A stretch of 34,818 nt of DNA from Myxococcales bacterium (lineage in GTDB: Bacteria > Myxococcota_A > Polyangia > Polyangiales > Polyangiaceae). The stretch covers positions 1 to 34,818 of the forward strand of contig JACRDA010000319.1 of the NCBI GenBank assembly GCA_016212965.1. Reading direction: 5' to 3'. Every line of letters begins with the position of its first letter. Position 1 is the stretch's first letter. The translations under genes were made by a program, and so were the position numbers. This document shows, piece after piece, positions 8,736 to 17,583 of the stretch. The notes under the pieces are model-generated. The model searched no databases, was not told where the DNA came from, and saw only the letters and a list, made by a program, of their open reading frames with translations.

Positions 8736-11700
8736 TCAACCCCTCGTCGCCGGCCACAGCACCACGAGCCCGACGGGCTCGAGCCGGTGGCGGAGGACCT
8801 TGTAAGAGGCCTCGATCTCGCCGGGCTCGGTCTCGAGCTCGCGGGCAATGCTCGCGCGGCGCGCCTCCATGTGCTTCTTGTCCTCGGCGAACTGCTCGCG
8901 CTCGGTCCTGTCCCACGCGCCGAAGTCGAGTGGAAGCTGCACGCGGCGCGCGAGCTCGCGCTCGATGGCGGCGCGCTGTGCCTCGAGGATGCCGCGCAGG
9001 GCGTCGGCCTCGGCGCGGGCGCGGAGCACGAGCTTTCCGGCCGCGGCGTGGCCCTTCGCGTCGGCCTCCTCGCGGATGTGGGGCCAGAGCTCGCCGAAAA
9101 GCCGGGGTGCGGCTTCGCGCACGCGGTCCTGCGCCGCCGCCGGCACGGCTTCGAGCGCGGGCGACTCGGCGAGGATCTGCTCGAGCCGCTCGATGGCCTT
9201 CTTGTCGGCGTCCTCGGCGAAGGGGCGGAGCTCCTCCTTCTGGCCGAGGGTCCAGCGCGCACCGACCGAGATGAGCTCGTCGTGAAGGCGCGCCGCCCCG
9301 GGGCCGAAGAGCGAGAGCCGACCGAAGGCGAGCACGCGCACGAGGGAATCGTGGCGATTGCGGGCCACGGTCACGCGGCTGAGCTCGTGGGCGCTGTAGC
9401 CCTGCGCCAGGAAGCGCTCGAGGATGCGCTGCACGAAAGGGTGCTCGAGGTGGAGCTGCACGAGCGCGCTGTTCATCTTGGGCGGTGGCACGAAGAGGAC
9501 GGGCTCGGGCGCGCGTTTGCGCCAGTCCCAGAAGGCCTCGTCGCGGGCGCGCGGCGGTCGGAGCCAGTCGAGCGTGCGCTGCCACGACTCGGGCAGATCG
9601 GGCAGGAGCCAGGCCGAGTCGAGCGCGAGCGGCCCCGGGCTTGCGGGTCGGAGCGGCGCGGCGCCCGCGAGCTCGAGGCCGACGTCGATGGCGTCGCGAA
9701 GGAGCGCCGGATCGAACCCCATCACCGCCCGCGAGCGGTTCAGGATGACGCCGCACTCCTCGACCTCCTTCCGGAGCTTGTCCCGGTCGTGGCGCTCGGT
9801 CTCGAGCTCGGTCCGCACGATCTCGCGCTTGCCGTCGAGCTCCTCGGCCGCGTCGAGCCGGGCGGTCGTGCCGGCGTCGATGCCGTCCTCGAGCACGCCG
9901 CCGAGGCGGTCCATCAAGACGCCCGAGAGCGAGCCGAGCTCGCGCTGGATGGTGTCGATCTTCGCGACGAGCGTGCCGAGCACCCGATCTTCGGTGCGGT
10001 CGGGGTAGAGGAAGTAGTGGCAGCGCACCTCGGGCGCGCTCTGGAGCGTGCGGTCGATGCGACCATTGCGCTGCTCCATGCGCGCCGGGTTCCAGGGCAC
10101 GTCGTAATGGAAGAGATCGGCGCAATGGCCCTGCAGGTTCACGCCCTCGCGGGCGGCGTCGGTCGCGAGCAGGATGCGCACCGGGTGGTCCTCGGGCGGG
10201 CTGTTGAACGCCCGCTGCACGGTCTCGCGCCCCTCGTCGCTCATCCCGCCGTGGAGCTCGAGGATGCGCTCGTCCGCGCGGTCCGTGCTCTCGATGGCGG
10301 CCGCGAGCACCTGCCGGAGATAGCGCTTCGTGTCGCCGTACTCGGTGAAGACGAGGATGCGCCGGTCGGTCCAGCGCCCGCGCGGGCCGAGCGCCTGCCG
10401 GCGGATCCAGTCGACGAGCGCGAGCGCCTTGGCGTCGGGGGCGCTCCGGTGCCGCCTGGCGAGCGCCAGCATCTCTTCGAGCAGAGCCTGCGCAGTTCCT
10501 TCGGGGCAGGCGAGGAGGCGCGAGGCCCGCTCGATCTCCGCCGCGTCGGCCGCCTCGACGGCGTCGTCGTCCTCGCCGTACTCGTCCTCTTCGCGAGCGG
10601 GTGGGCGGGCAGCGAGTGACGAGCCGAGCTCGAGCTGCGTCGCCCGAGGAGCCTCCTTCACCGAGCGCGCGTGCACATCGAGCGTGCGGGCAAAGGCCTC
10701 GATGCTCGACAGCAGGCGCTTCTGGAGGTTGATGAGGACGAGCTTGCCGCGGCCCTTGTCGGGCCGCAGGAGCGCGGCGTACGCGGCGAGCTTTTGCGAC
10801 AGGACGAGCTCCGCGGGGAAGCGCTCGGCGAGGGTGGCCTCGTGGCCCACGGTGTGGGTCTTGTCCGACGGATCCCAGACGCGCTCGCGCGAGCGCCAGA
10901 TCTTGCCGTCGTGTCGCAGGCCCACCTCGACGAGCTTCCGGAGCGGAAAGTGCCCGACGCCGATGGCCCGCAGATCCTCCTTGAGGCGGCGGACCATCAC
11001 GGGCTCGAGCGCGGCGGCGCTCGTGACCGGCACCCCGCGCGTGAACCGCTGCGGGTCGAGGATCTCGAGCAGGGCCGAGAAGCTGTTCGAGTGGCCGTTG
11101 TGCGGCGTGGCCGAGAGGAAGAGCCGGTTCTCGAAGCGCGGGGCGATGTCGCGCAGCACGCGCGTCGTGCGCGAGTCGACGGCGTACTTCTGCGCGCTCG
11201 CGGGCGCAGCCACGTGGGCCTCGTCGAGGATGAGCAGGCTCTTCTTCGCGCGCTCGCCGATGTGCTGGAGCAAGGGATCGCGGTACTCGGGCCGGCGCAC
11301 GATGGGGTGCGAGACGATGAAGCGGTTGTGGGTGCTCCAGGGGTTCACGGCGAAGCCGCGCTCCTGCCGGCGGCGCGCGATGAAGCTCCGGCTCATGACC
11401 TCGAAGGACAGGCCGAAGCGCTTCTGCATCTCGTCGCGCCACTGCAGGCACACCGAGGCCGGGCACACGATGACGGCGAGCTCGATGCGCTGCCGGAGCA
11501 GGAGCTCCTGGAGCACGAGGCCCGCCTCGATGGTCTTGCCGAGCCCGACGTCGTCGGCGATGAAGAGGTTGGCGCGCGGCAGCGCCAACGCCTTCTTGAG
11601 CGGCGTGAGCTGGTGGTCGTGGAGCTCGATGCCGGCGCGAAACGGCGCCTGAAAGAGCTTCGCGTCCGTGGCCGTGACGGAGCTCCACTTCAACGCGTGC

Positions 11701-12293
11701 AGGTACGCTCCGAAGTGCCGCGGCGGATCGATGCCTGTGATGGCGCCGAGCCCGTGCGTCTCCGGCTGGAGCACGCGGGCGCCGAGCTCGAGCTCCCACA
11801 GGACCTCGAGCACGCGGCCGGCGTGGTCGTCGTCGAGGCACACCATGCGGACACGCGTCGCATGTCCCTCCTCGGGCGGCGGCACGACCTCTTCGACGAG
11901 CCACTGGCGGTGCCGCACCGCGACGATGTCGCCCGTGCGCGGCGCGTAGCGCGGGATCTCCCGCGCCTTGAAGAGCGGAGGCGGAGGCGCCGTCTCGACG
12001 GCGCCGTGCGCCGCGAGCAAGCGCGCGGCGAGCTCCTGCCGGGCGCGCCCGCCGTCGTCGAGCCCGTGCCCGCGGCACGCGGCCTTGAGCTCCTCGCGCC
12101 CGAGCGCGCGCATGAGCCACCGGAAGCCGCACAGGCCCGAGGCCGTCAGCGCCCGCACCTGCTCGTCCTTCGTCGCGGTCGTCGGCACCGCGATGCCGAC
12201 GTCACGGCCGAGATCGAGCAGGCGCGCCTTCGAGAGCAGCTCGAGCACGGAGCGCGTGCTCGGCACGGCAGCGGTCGCGAGGGGTTGGGCCAT
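8736..12293 (-). CDS. drmD: SNF2-family helicase, DISARM DrmD-like
   Basis: This 1185-residue superfamily 2 helicase/translocase has Walker A DDVGLGKT (247-254), the DEAH box (357-360) and SATPHN (394-399). In the second RecA domain it has ILVFTEYGDTKRY (646-657), TDAAREGVNLQ (711-721) and the arginine-finger block QRNGRIDR (741-748). Residues about 15-50 and 60-95 look like two SAP-type helix-extension-helix DNA-binding motifs. The C-terminal third is helical and charged, with probable coiled coil. The pattern ADDVGLGKTIEAGLV together with PASVCLQWRDEM is the one I associate with DrmD of class 1 DISARM, where it accompanies the DrmMI methylase; both genes are here but drmA, drmB and drmC are not. 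The ATG start follows a 74-bp gap after the caspase-like gene. The assignment to SNF2 helicases is sure; the DrmD name is probable. Confidence 0.88.
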   Translation of the reverse strand: MAQPLATAAVPSTRSVLELLSKARLLDLGRDVGIAVPTTATKDEQVRALTASGLCGFRWLMRALGREELKAACRGHGLDDGGRARQELAARLLAAHGAVETAPPPPLFKAREIPRYAPRTGDIVAVRHRQWLVEEVVPPPEEGHATRVRMVCLDDDHAGRVLEVLWELELGARVLQPETHGLGAITGIDPPRHFGAYLHALKWSSVTATDAKLFQAPFRAGIELHDHQLTPLKKALALPRANLFIADDVGLGKTIEAGLVLQELLLRQRIELAVIVCPASVCLQWRDEMQKRFGLSFEVMSRSFIARRRQERGFAVNPWSTHNRFIVSHPIVRRPEYRDPLLQHIGERAKKSLLILDEAHVAAPASAQKYAVDSRTTRVLRDIAPRFENRLFLSATPHNGHSNSFSALLEILDPQRFTRGVPVTSAAALEPVMVRRLKEDLRAIGVGHFPLRKLVEVGLRHDGKIWRSRERVWDPSDKTHTVGHEATLAERFPAELVLSQKLAAYAALLRPDKGRGKLVLINLQKRLLSSIEAFARTLDVHARSVKEAPRATQLELGSSLAARPPAREEDEYGEDDDAVEAADAAEIERASRLLACPEGTAQALLEEMLALARRHRSAPDAKALALVDWIRRQALGPRGRWTDRRILVFTEYGDTKRYLRQVLAAAIESTDRADERILELHGGMSDEGRETVQRAFNSPPEDHPVRILLATDAAREGVNLQGHCADLFHYDVPWNPARMEQRNGRIDRTLQSAPEVRCHYFLYPDRTEDRVLGTLVAKIDTIQRELGSLSGVLMDRLGGVLEDGIDAGTTARLDAAEELDGKREIVRTELETERHDRDKLRKEVEECGVILNRSRAVMGFDPALLRDAIDVGLELAGAAPLRPASPGPLALDSAWLLPDLPESWQRTLDWLRPPRARDEAFWDWRKRAPEPVLFVPPPKMNSALVQLHLEHPFVQRILERFLAQGYSAHELSRVTVARNRHDSLVRVLAFGRLSLFGPGAARLHDELISVGARWTLGQKEELRPFAEDADKKAIERLEQILAESPALEAVPAAAQDRVREAAPRLFGELWPHIREEADAKGHAAAGKLVLRARAEADALRGILEAQRAAIERELARRVQLPLDFGAWDRTEREQFAEDKKHMEARRASIARELETEPGEIEASYKVLRHRLEPVGLVVLWPATRG

Positions 12294-12367
12294 GGGCGGC
12301 GAGGGTGGGCGCGAGGGAGGGATCCTACTCCGTCCCTTGCCGAGGGTGGGGTGCCCCGTCCGGTCGT

Positions 12368-13006
12368 CTACGTGCGTGTGACCTCTGTTCCGACGACCAC
12401 CATGTCGTCGACGAGCTGCTGTCCCAGCACGCGCATCATGAAGGGCACGTCGCCGTGAGTCGCGTCGCGGCGGGCGATCGCGTCGGCGATCGCGCTGACG
12501 CGGCGCATGAGCTCGAGCTCGCCGCGCACGCCGTCATGGAGCGCCACCGAGGCTGCGGTGCCGAGCTCGGCAAGAAGGCGCCGCACCTCGGCGGAAAGCG
12601 TGATCGGATCCACGGAAGCCACCTGCAGGTTCTGCGAGTATCCCACGAAGCAGGCGCAGCCAAGCGTTGCGGCTAGCGGGGCGAGCTTGGCGCCTGCGGC
12701 GCAGGCGATCGCGTGGGCCCAGCGGCATGCGAGGCGTGCGACGTTCGTTCGGTCGAGCGCCGGTTCCCGGTCGGCACCGAGGACTGCGTCGCCGTCCCCG
12801 GTCCCGTGAGCAAGTAGGACAACGCCGGTCACCCAAGCGCCTTCGGTCTCGCAGAGCGCGTGGTCGAGCCGAGCGCGTACGGCGTCCGTGCCGGCGAGGA
12901 GTCGGGCGCCGGCGACTCGCTCGAGTGTGCGGGCGGCGAGCCAGCTTGTCAGCCGTAGCGCCGGATCGTTCCCAACTGCATGGTATGTGTCGAACACCAG
13001 CATCAT
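12368..13006 (-). CDS. Caspase/CHAT-like protease domain protein (putative)
   Basis: This 212-residue protein starts at ATG 13006 and shares four bases (ATGA) with the stop of the upstream ATPase gene, so the two are probably translationally coupled. The core resembles a caspase-fold peptidase: a hydrophobic strand ending in VVLLAHGTGDG with candidate catalytic H67, then a second strand with candidate catalytic C102 in AIACAAG. A helix and a strand ending CFVGYSQ (119-125) follow, like the conserved post-cysteine strand of CHAT/caspase domains. Those motifs are seen directly; the fold call is inference from their order and spacing. From family knowledge, such proteases serve as effectors activated by NTPase sensors in defense. 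It might instead be an inactive relative or an unrelated alpha/beta protein. Confidence 0.6.
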   Translation of the reverse strand: MMLVFDTYHAVGNDPALRLTSWLAARTLERVAGARLLAGTDAVRARLDHALCETEGAWVTGVVLLAHGTGDGDAVLGADREPALDRTNVARLACRWAHAIACAAGAKLAPLAATLGCACFVGYSQNLQVASVDPITLSAEVRRLLAELGTAASVALHDGVRGELELMRRVSAIADAIARRDATHGDVPFMMRVLGQQLVDDMVVVGTEVTRT

Positions 13007-14355
13007 GTGGCGGTTGCCCGCTTGGCGTCGAGCCGCACGACCCGGAGTGCGGCACCGTGCAGCGTCTCGAGGAAGCGAACCGCAACGTCCTCGTCCGCAG
13101 CGAGCAGTTCGAGCATGCGCGCAGCCGTGATCGGGGCGCCGTCGGGAGCTACGAACACGACCTCGTCCGGCGGGGCATAGCGCATCAGGCGGGCCAAGGC
13201 GTGCTTGGCGGGGCCAGGCTCATAGAGGTGGTGGCGGTCGATCTCGCTCAGATCAGCCACCCGACGCACGAAGGTTGCGCCGCTCTGCAGCGAGACGTCG
13301 AAGTAGCCGGTGGGGTCGAGGTCGAAGAGGTTGCTGTGCGTGGCGATGAACAGCTGCTGGACGATACCGGTCTGCACGGCGCGCTCGAGGACGCGTCGCA
13401 GGCTGCGCCCCGTGGTCGGCGCGTGAAGGTGAGCCTCAGGCTCCTCGAGGCCGATGATCGGCGCGCCCGAGATCACGATCGTACTCAAGATTGCGTAGAT
13501 CTGGTGGATGCCGAGCCCGGCCAGGTCGAGTGGGATGGAGAGCTCGTCGGGGTTCGGATCGGGGAGGCGCTCTCGTAGCTCACGGCCGCCTTCGGCGCGC
13601 TGTACGATGCGGAAGGAGGGCCGGCTCAAGGGCGCTTCGCCCAGGATCGTTCTTAGCTTCTGAGCGCGCTGGAAGATCCGGTCATCTGCGCTGTGCTCCG
13701 CTTCGAACAGACTCTCCACGAGTGGGTCGGTGCCCCGACCCGTGCGCGCGGAGGGCACCCGATTGGCGTCGCAGAGCGCCAGCAGGCGGGGGAGGTCGTT
13801 CTGGAAGAGCGCCAAGAGCAGGCGGTCCACTTCGGCACGGTCGACGTGCGCGGGGTCGTCGGAGACCATCTGCAGGGGCGGCTTGGGATCCTGGCTATGG
13901 TGGTCCCACCAGGCGCTGAGGTCGGACGTGAAGTCGCCGGGGTTGCCGGCCACCGACAGGTGCGAAAGCCTCAGGAGCGGCGCGCTCCTCACCTTGCAGT
14001 CGAGCGTGACCTCGAGGCGCAGCTCGGTGAAAGCGAGGGGCTCGGCGAGGCGAGGGAAGACGGAGCCGCGGCAGTTGTCGAAGCGCGCGCCGAGAGTCAT
14101 CCGGCCGGCGCCGCGAGCGTAGAGGTCGTCCAACCGCACGACCTCCCGCTCGAAAGCCTGTCTTCCGGCTGCGGCAGGATCACGCTGGACGGCCCACGGC
14201 ACGAGCTTCAGGAACGTCTGCATCGCTGCGAGCACGTTCGACTTGCCGGAACCGTTCGGCCCGTAGAAGACGTTGGTCGGCTGCAGGGTCTCGAGCCGCA
14301 CGTCGGCTAGACTCCGGAAGCCGCGGGCCCAGAATTCACTGAGGAACACGTCCAC
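13003..14355 (-). CDS. AAA/ABC-type ATPase of the SMC/RecF-like defense class
   Basis: This 450-residue protein has Walker A GPNGSGKS (32-39) directly after an N-terminal strand typical of AAA_15/AAA_21 proteins. It also has an extended Walker B with glutamate pair PIIGLEEPEAHLH (299-311) and an H-loop THSN (339-342). The ABC signature is degenerate (around LAGLGIHQI, 278-286). There is no Toprim nuclease domain after the ATPase, so it is not a complete OLD nuclease. The start is GTG, with a second in-frame GTG two codons later; no clear Shine-Dalgarno sequence is visible. It heads the minus-strand cluster and overlaps the caspase-like gene by four bases. The likely role is an ATP-dependent sensor or switch that controls its partner. 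The family call is firm; the biological role is inference. Confidence 0.88.
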   Translation of the reverse strand: MDVFLSEFWARGFRSLADVRLETLQPTNVFYGPNGSGKSNVLAAMQTFLKLVPWAVQRDPAAAGRQAFEREVVRLDDLYARGAGRMTLGARFDNCRGSVFPRLAEPLAFTELRLEVTLDCKVRSAPLLRLSHLSVAGNPGDFTSDLSAWWDHHSQDPKPPLQMVSDDPAHVDRAEVDRLLLALFQNDLPRLLALCDANRVPSARTGRGTDPLVESLFEAEHSADDRIFQRAQKLRTILGEAPLSRPSFRIVQRAEGGRELRERLPDPNPDELSIPLDLAGLGIHQIYAILSTIVISGAPIIGLEEPEAHLHAPTTGRSLRRVLERAVQTGIVQQLFIATHSNLFDLDPTGYFDVSLQSGATFVRRVADLSEIDRHHLYEPGPAKHALARLMRYAPPDEVVFVAPDGAPITAARMLELLAADEDVAVRFLETLHGAALRVVRLDAKRATAT

Positions 14356-14421
14356 ACGGTACCGCGAGGGCGCTTCGCCGGCCAGCGGCTTGCCGGACCT
14401 CCGCGCGCGCGAAGCGGTCCC

Positions 14422-17265
14422 TCACCGTAGCTTCTCCTCGAGCGCCGGCAGCTCCCGCAGGGCAGCCTTCACGGACTCGTAGTCGGGCTCGAGCACGAGC
14501 GCGCGCTCGAAGGCGGCCTTGGCGCGGGCGAGGAGCTCGCGGTCGTGGTCGGCGAGCGCGCGGGCCTTGAAGTAGAAGCCCCAGGTCGCGGCGACCCTCG
14601 ACGTGTCGCCGCCCTCGGTGCGCGCGAGCTCGAGGAGCTCTTGGGCTCGGTCGAAGTCCTTCTTGGCGAGGTGCTGGAAGGCCCGACCCGCGTACGCGTC
14701 GCCGAGTGCCTTGCGGCCCGCGGGGTAGTTCATGCGCTCGAGGGCCTCCTTGGCGCGCGCGATCGCCTCGTCGTAGCGATGCAGGCGAATGAGGAAGCGG
14801 GCGTAGTTGCCTCGCACCCAGGCCGAGCGCGGCGTGAGGCGCATCTGCGCGACGTAGGTATCCTCCGCGGCGTCCCAGGCCTCGAGCGAGCGATACGCAT
14901 GGCCGAGCTCGCCATACGCTTCGCTGAGCACGTTCGGCTCGTCGGTCGACTCGACGGCGATGCGAGCGGCGGCGATCGCGTCCTCGTAGCGGCCGTCCGT
15001 GCGGTCGAGGTGTGCGACGAGCAGCTGCGCGCGCGCCGACTTCGGGTCGAGCTCGAGCGCTTTGGCGACCATCGCGCGGGCGTCGCCGAAGTTCTTCTCG
15101 TCCGCGAAGGCCCAGCCCTTCACGAGCCACGCGCGCGAGCTCGTCGGATCGAGGGCGAGTGCGCGGTCGATCTGCTGGTGGGCGCGCGCGACGCTCGCGG
15201 GGTCGTAGCTCGTTCCGTGCTGGTACCCCGCGAGGAGCGTGGTGCGCGCGAGCGCGACGTGAGCGGGGGCGTAGTCCGGACGCGCGGCGAGCGCCTTGTC
15301 GACCGCAGCGCGGGCTCGGCGGAGGGCGTCCGGCTCCTCGTCCTGGCCGGCGTCGAGCAGGGTCATGGCCTCCCGCACGAAGCCCTCTTCCGGGCTCGCG
15401 GGCGGCGGCAGCTCGACGGCGGGACGGCGGTAGTCGGCCGGTGGCAGTGGTGGACGCCAGTACCTGCCCGGCGCGTGCCAGAGGCGAATGTCGTTGCCGC
15501 CGCCCGCCGCGGCGTAGCGCTTGCCGTCCGGGCTCCACGCGAGCTTGGTGACGGCGTGGAGGCCCGCCGCGTGGGCGCCCGTCGAACGCCCCGACGGCAG
15601 CTCCCACGTGCGGATGACGTCCGCCTTGTCGCCGCTCACGGCCATGCGGCCGTCGGGCGAGACGGCGACCGCCCACACCTCGTCGAGGTGGCCCTCGAGC
15701 GTGGCCTCGAGCGCCCGCGCTGCGACGCGCCACACCTTGACCGTGTGATCGTCGCCGGCGCTCAGCAGGCGCTCCCCGTCGGCGCTGAGCGCGAGGTCGC
15801 TGATGGCTCCCACGTGCCCGTCGAGCGTGGCGAGCGGCGTGCCCGCGGCGGCGTCCCAGATGCGGACCGCACCGCTCCGGCCCGCGGAGAACACGCGGGC
15901 GCCGTCGGCGCTCATCGCGAGGGCAATGACGCCGCCGCCGTGCGGCAGCTCGAAGAGCTGCTTCCGGGAGCGTAGGTCCCACACACGCACGACGCCGTCG
16001 TCGCCTCCCGTTGCCGCGCGGCTGCCGTCGGAGCTCAAGCACACGTCCCGGACCTGCGCCTTACCCGAGGGGAGCTCCGCCAGGAGCGCGTGCCCCTCGA
16101 CGGCGAACACGAGCAGGCTCGACCTTGCGCCCGCGACGAGCGTCGCATCGTCGGCGCTGAGCGCGAGCCCCGCGAACATCCCGTGCCCGGCGTCGAAGGT
16201 CGCCTCGACGGCGTTGCGCTCGAGGTCGTGGAGCTGCAGCGAGCCCGTGCGGCTGAGCGCCGCGACGCGGCGCCCCTCGGCATCGAAGGCGAGCCCGAAC
16301 ACGGGTCCGGGCTGCGAGATGAACGCGACGGGGCGCACGAACGATCCCGCGTCGCCGGCCACCGCCCCCGCCGGCGCAGCGGCACCGAGGGCGTCGGCCC
16401 GCGCCCGATCGCGCAGTGCGAGGACGAGCACGACCACGCCCGCTGCGACGGTGAGCCCGAGGCCGGCACCGAGCCCGGCGAGCCGTGCACGCCGCCGCTC
16501 GGGCGCGGAGGCCTCGAGCGCGGCGAGCGCCGCGCCGGCCGACGAGAAGCGCCGGCGCGGGTCGGGCTCCAGCATGCGCCGGAGCCAGGCCCGAAACCCC
16601 GCGGACACGCCCTCGAGCGATCGCACGTCCACGCGGAGGCCGACCTGCGGCAGCTCCGCGGGCGATCGCCCCCCGAGGAGGAAGGTCAAGGTGGCGCCGA
16701 GCCCGTAGAGATCGCTTGCGGGCACGGCGGTACCGCGGAACTGCTCGGGCGCGAGGTAGCCGAGCGCGCCGCCCTCGCGCCCCGTCGCCTCGTCCCCGGC
16801 GCCGTGCTCGACCAGCACGAAGCGTCCGTCCTCGCGCCGCAGCACGTTGCTCGGCCGCACGTCGCCGTGCACGAGCCGAGCGGCCCCGTGAAGGGCGCGC
16901 AACACGGACAGGACCTCGCGCGCGACCGAGCGCGCGAGCGACTCGGTGCCCTTTCCGGCCGAAGCCACCAGGCTCGCGAGGCTCGTCCCCGCGACGTGCT
17001 CGCGCACGAGGTCCGCCGCCCCGTCGTCGCCCGCGAGGAGCGCGTGGTAACGCAGCAAGCCCGGATGCTCGACCGCGGCGAGCCGCTCGAAGCGCTGCGC
17101 TTCGCGATAACGACCGGCCGCCGACTGCGCGAGCGCCACGATCTCGACCCGCGCGCCGTCGGCCATGGCCTCGGCCTCGTAGCGCCGCGCCGCGTCCGTC
17201 CCGCCGCCCACGCCGACGATGCGATACGTCCCGGCGATGAGGTCACCGATCTCGTGCGTCGCCAT
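14422..17265 (-). CDS. Membrane-anchored kinase-like (probable pseudokinase) WD40-TPR protein
   Basis: This 947-residue protein has an N-terminal protein-kinase fold (about 10-250), one TM helix (about 262-285), WD40 repeats (about 315-620) and TPR repeats (about 640-940). The WD40 repeats show RVWD, RIWD and KVWR blade ends. Several kinase residues are altered: the glycine loop is poor (GVGGGTDAA), the VAIK lysine is missing (VEIVALA), the catalytic loop reads HGDVRPSN (133-140), and DFG is replaced by EHG (153-155). YLAPEQF (170-176) is kept. From family knowledge, loss of the lysine and DFG aspartate usually means weak or no phosphotransfer, so a scaffold role is likely. The ATG is at 17265. 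The gene ends 66 bp before the ATPase gene of the defense cluster on the same strand but looks like resident chromosome. Confidence 0.9.
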   Translation of the reverse strand: MATHEIGDLIAGTYRIVGVGGGTDAARRYEAEAMADGARVEIVALAQSAAGRYREAQRFERLAAVEHPGLLRYHALLAGDDGAADLVREHVAGTSLASLVASAGKGTESLARSVAREVLSVLRALHGAARLVHGDVRPSNVLRREDGRFVLVEHGAGDEATGREGGALGYLAPEQFRGTAVPASDLYGLGATLTFLLGGRSPAELPQVGLRVDVRSLEGVSAGFRAWLRRMLEPDPRRRFSSAGAALAALEASAPERRRARLAGLGAGLGLTVAAGVVVLVLALRDRARADALGAAAPAGAVAGDAGSFVRPVAFISQPGPVFGLAFDAEGRRVAALSRTGSLQLHDLERNAVEATFDAGHGMFAGLALSADDATLVAGARSSLLVFAVEGHALLAELPSGKAQVRDVCLSSDGSRAATGGDDGVVRVWDLRSRKQLFELPHGGGVIALAMSADGARVFSAGRSGAVRIWDAAAGTPLATLDGHVGAISDLALSADGERLLSAGDDHTVKVWRVAARALEATLEGHLDEVWAVAVSPDGRMAVSGDKADVIRTWELPSGRSTGAHAAGLHAVTKLAWSPDGKRYAAAGGGNDIRLWHAPGRYWRPPLPPADYRRPAVELPPPASPEEGFVREAMTLLDAGQDEEPDALRRARAAVDKALAARPDYAPAHVALARTTLLAGYQHGTSYDPASVARAHQQIDRALALDPTSSRAWLVKGWAFADEKNFGDARAMVAKALELDPKSARAQLLVAHLDRTDGRYEDAIAAARIAVESTDEPNVLSEAYGELGHAYRSLEAWDAAEDTYVAQMRLTPRSAWVRGNYARFLIRLHRYDEAIARAKEALERMNYPAGRKALGDAYAGRAFQHLAKKDFDRAQELLELARTEGGDTSRVAATWGFYFKARALADHDRELLARAKAAFERALVLEPDYESVKAALRELPALEEKLR

Positions 17266-17583
17266 GCCGCCCTCACCCGCGCGGCGGCAGCGCCCGTTCG
17301 GACGCCGCCGGCCACCGTCCCCGCGTTCCGCACCGCATCACGGCTCGCTCAACCCCCATCGCCTCGGCCCCTCGCCCACGCCGCGATCGAGCGGCGCGCG
17401 AGCCGGTGGGCGGGCTCTCGTTCACAGAGCACCACGGAGGTCTCCGGGACGCCATTACACGGCATTACACCGAGCCATGGGCGAGCTCGCGGACGCTCCA
17501 CGGAGCTCGGGCAGTACCGCAACGGAAGGTGGACTACGCGCGCAGGCCTCGCGTCTCGAGGCCCGCGCCGGGGCGGGCGCCCC
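17266..17583. other. 318-bp intergenic region between the kinase-like and S37 peptidase genes
   Basis: No convincing gene is seen. Near the S37 peptidase end there is a perfect 7-bp inverted repeat (17545-17551 with 17557-17563, 5-base loop), which could act as a terminator for that gene although no T-run follows it on the minus strand. A short direct repeat with core cattacac occurs around 17450-17470, in the AT-richer part that could carry the promoter of the minus-strand kinase-like gene. Confidence 0.4.
17545..17563 (-). terminator. GC-rich hairpin downstream of the S37 peptidase gene
   Basis: GGCCTCG and CGAGGCC form a perfect 7-bp stem around a 5-base loop, 21 bp beyond the peptidase stop. 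There is no U-tract, so intrinsic termination is uncertain. Confidence 0.3.

Noticed and set aside
206..14355. A complete DISARM system
   Set aside because: No protein resembling DrmA, DrmB (DUF1998) or DrmC (PLD) is present; only the helicase and methylase match.
13003..14355. OLD-family nuclease
   Set aside because: The protein ends soon after the ATPase domain and has no Toprim acidic motifs.
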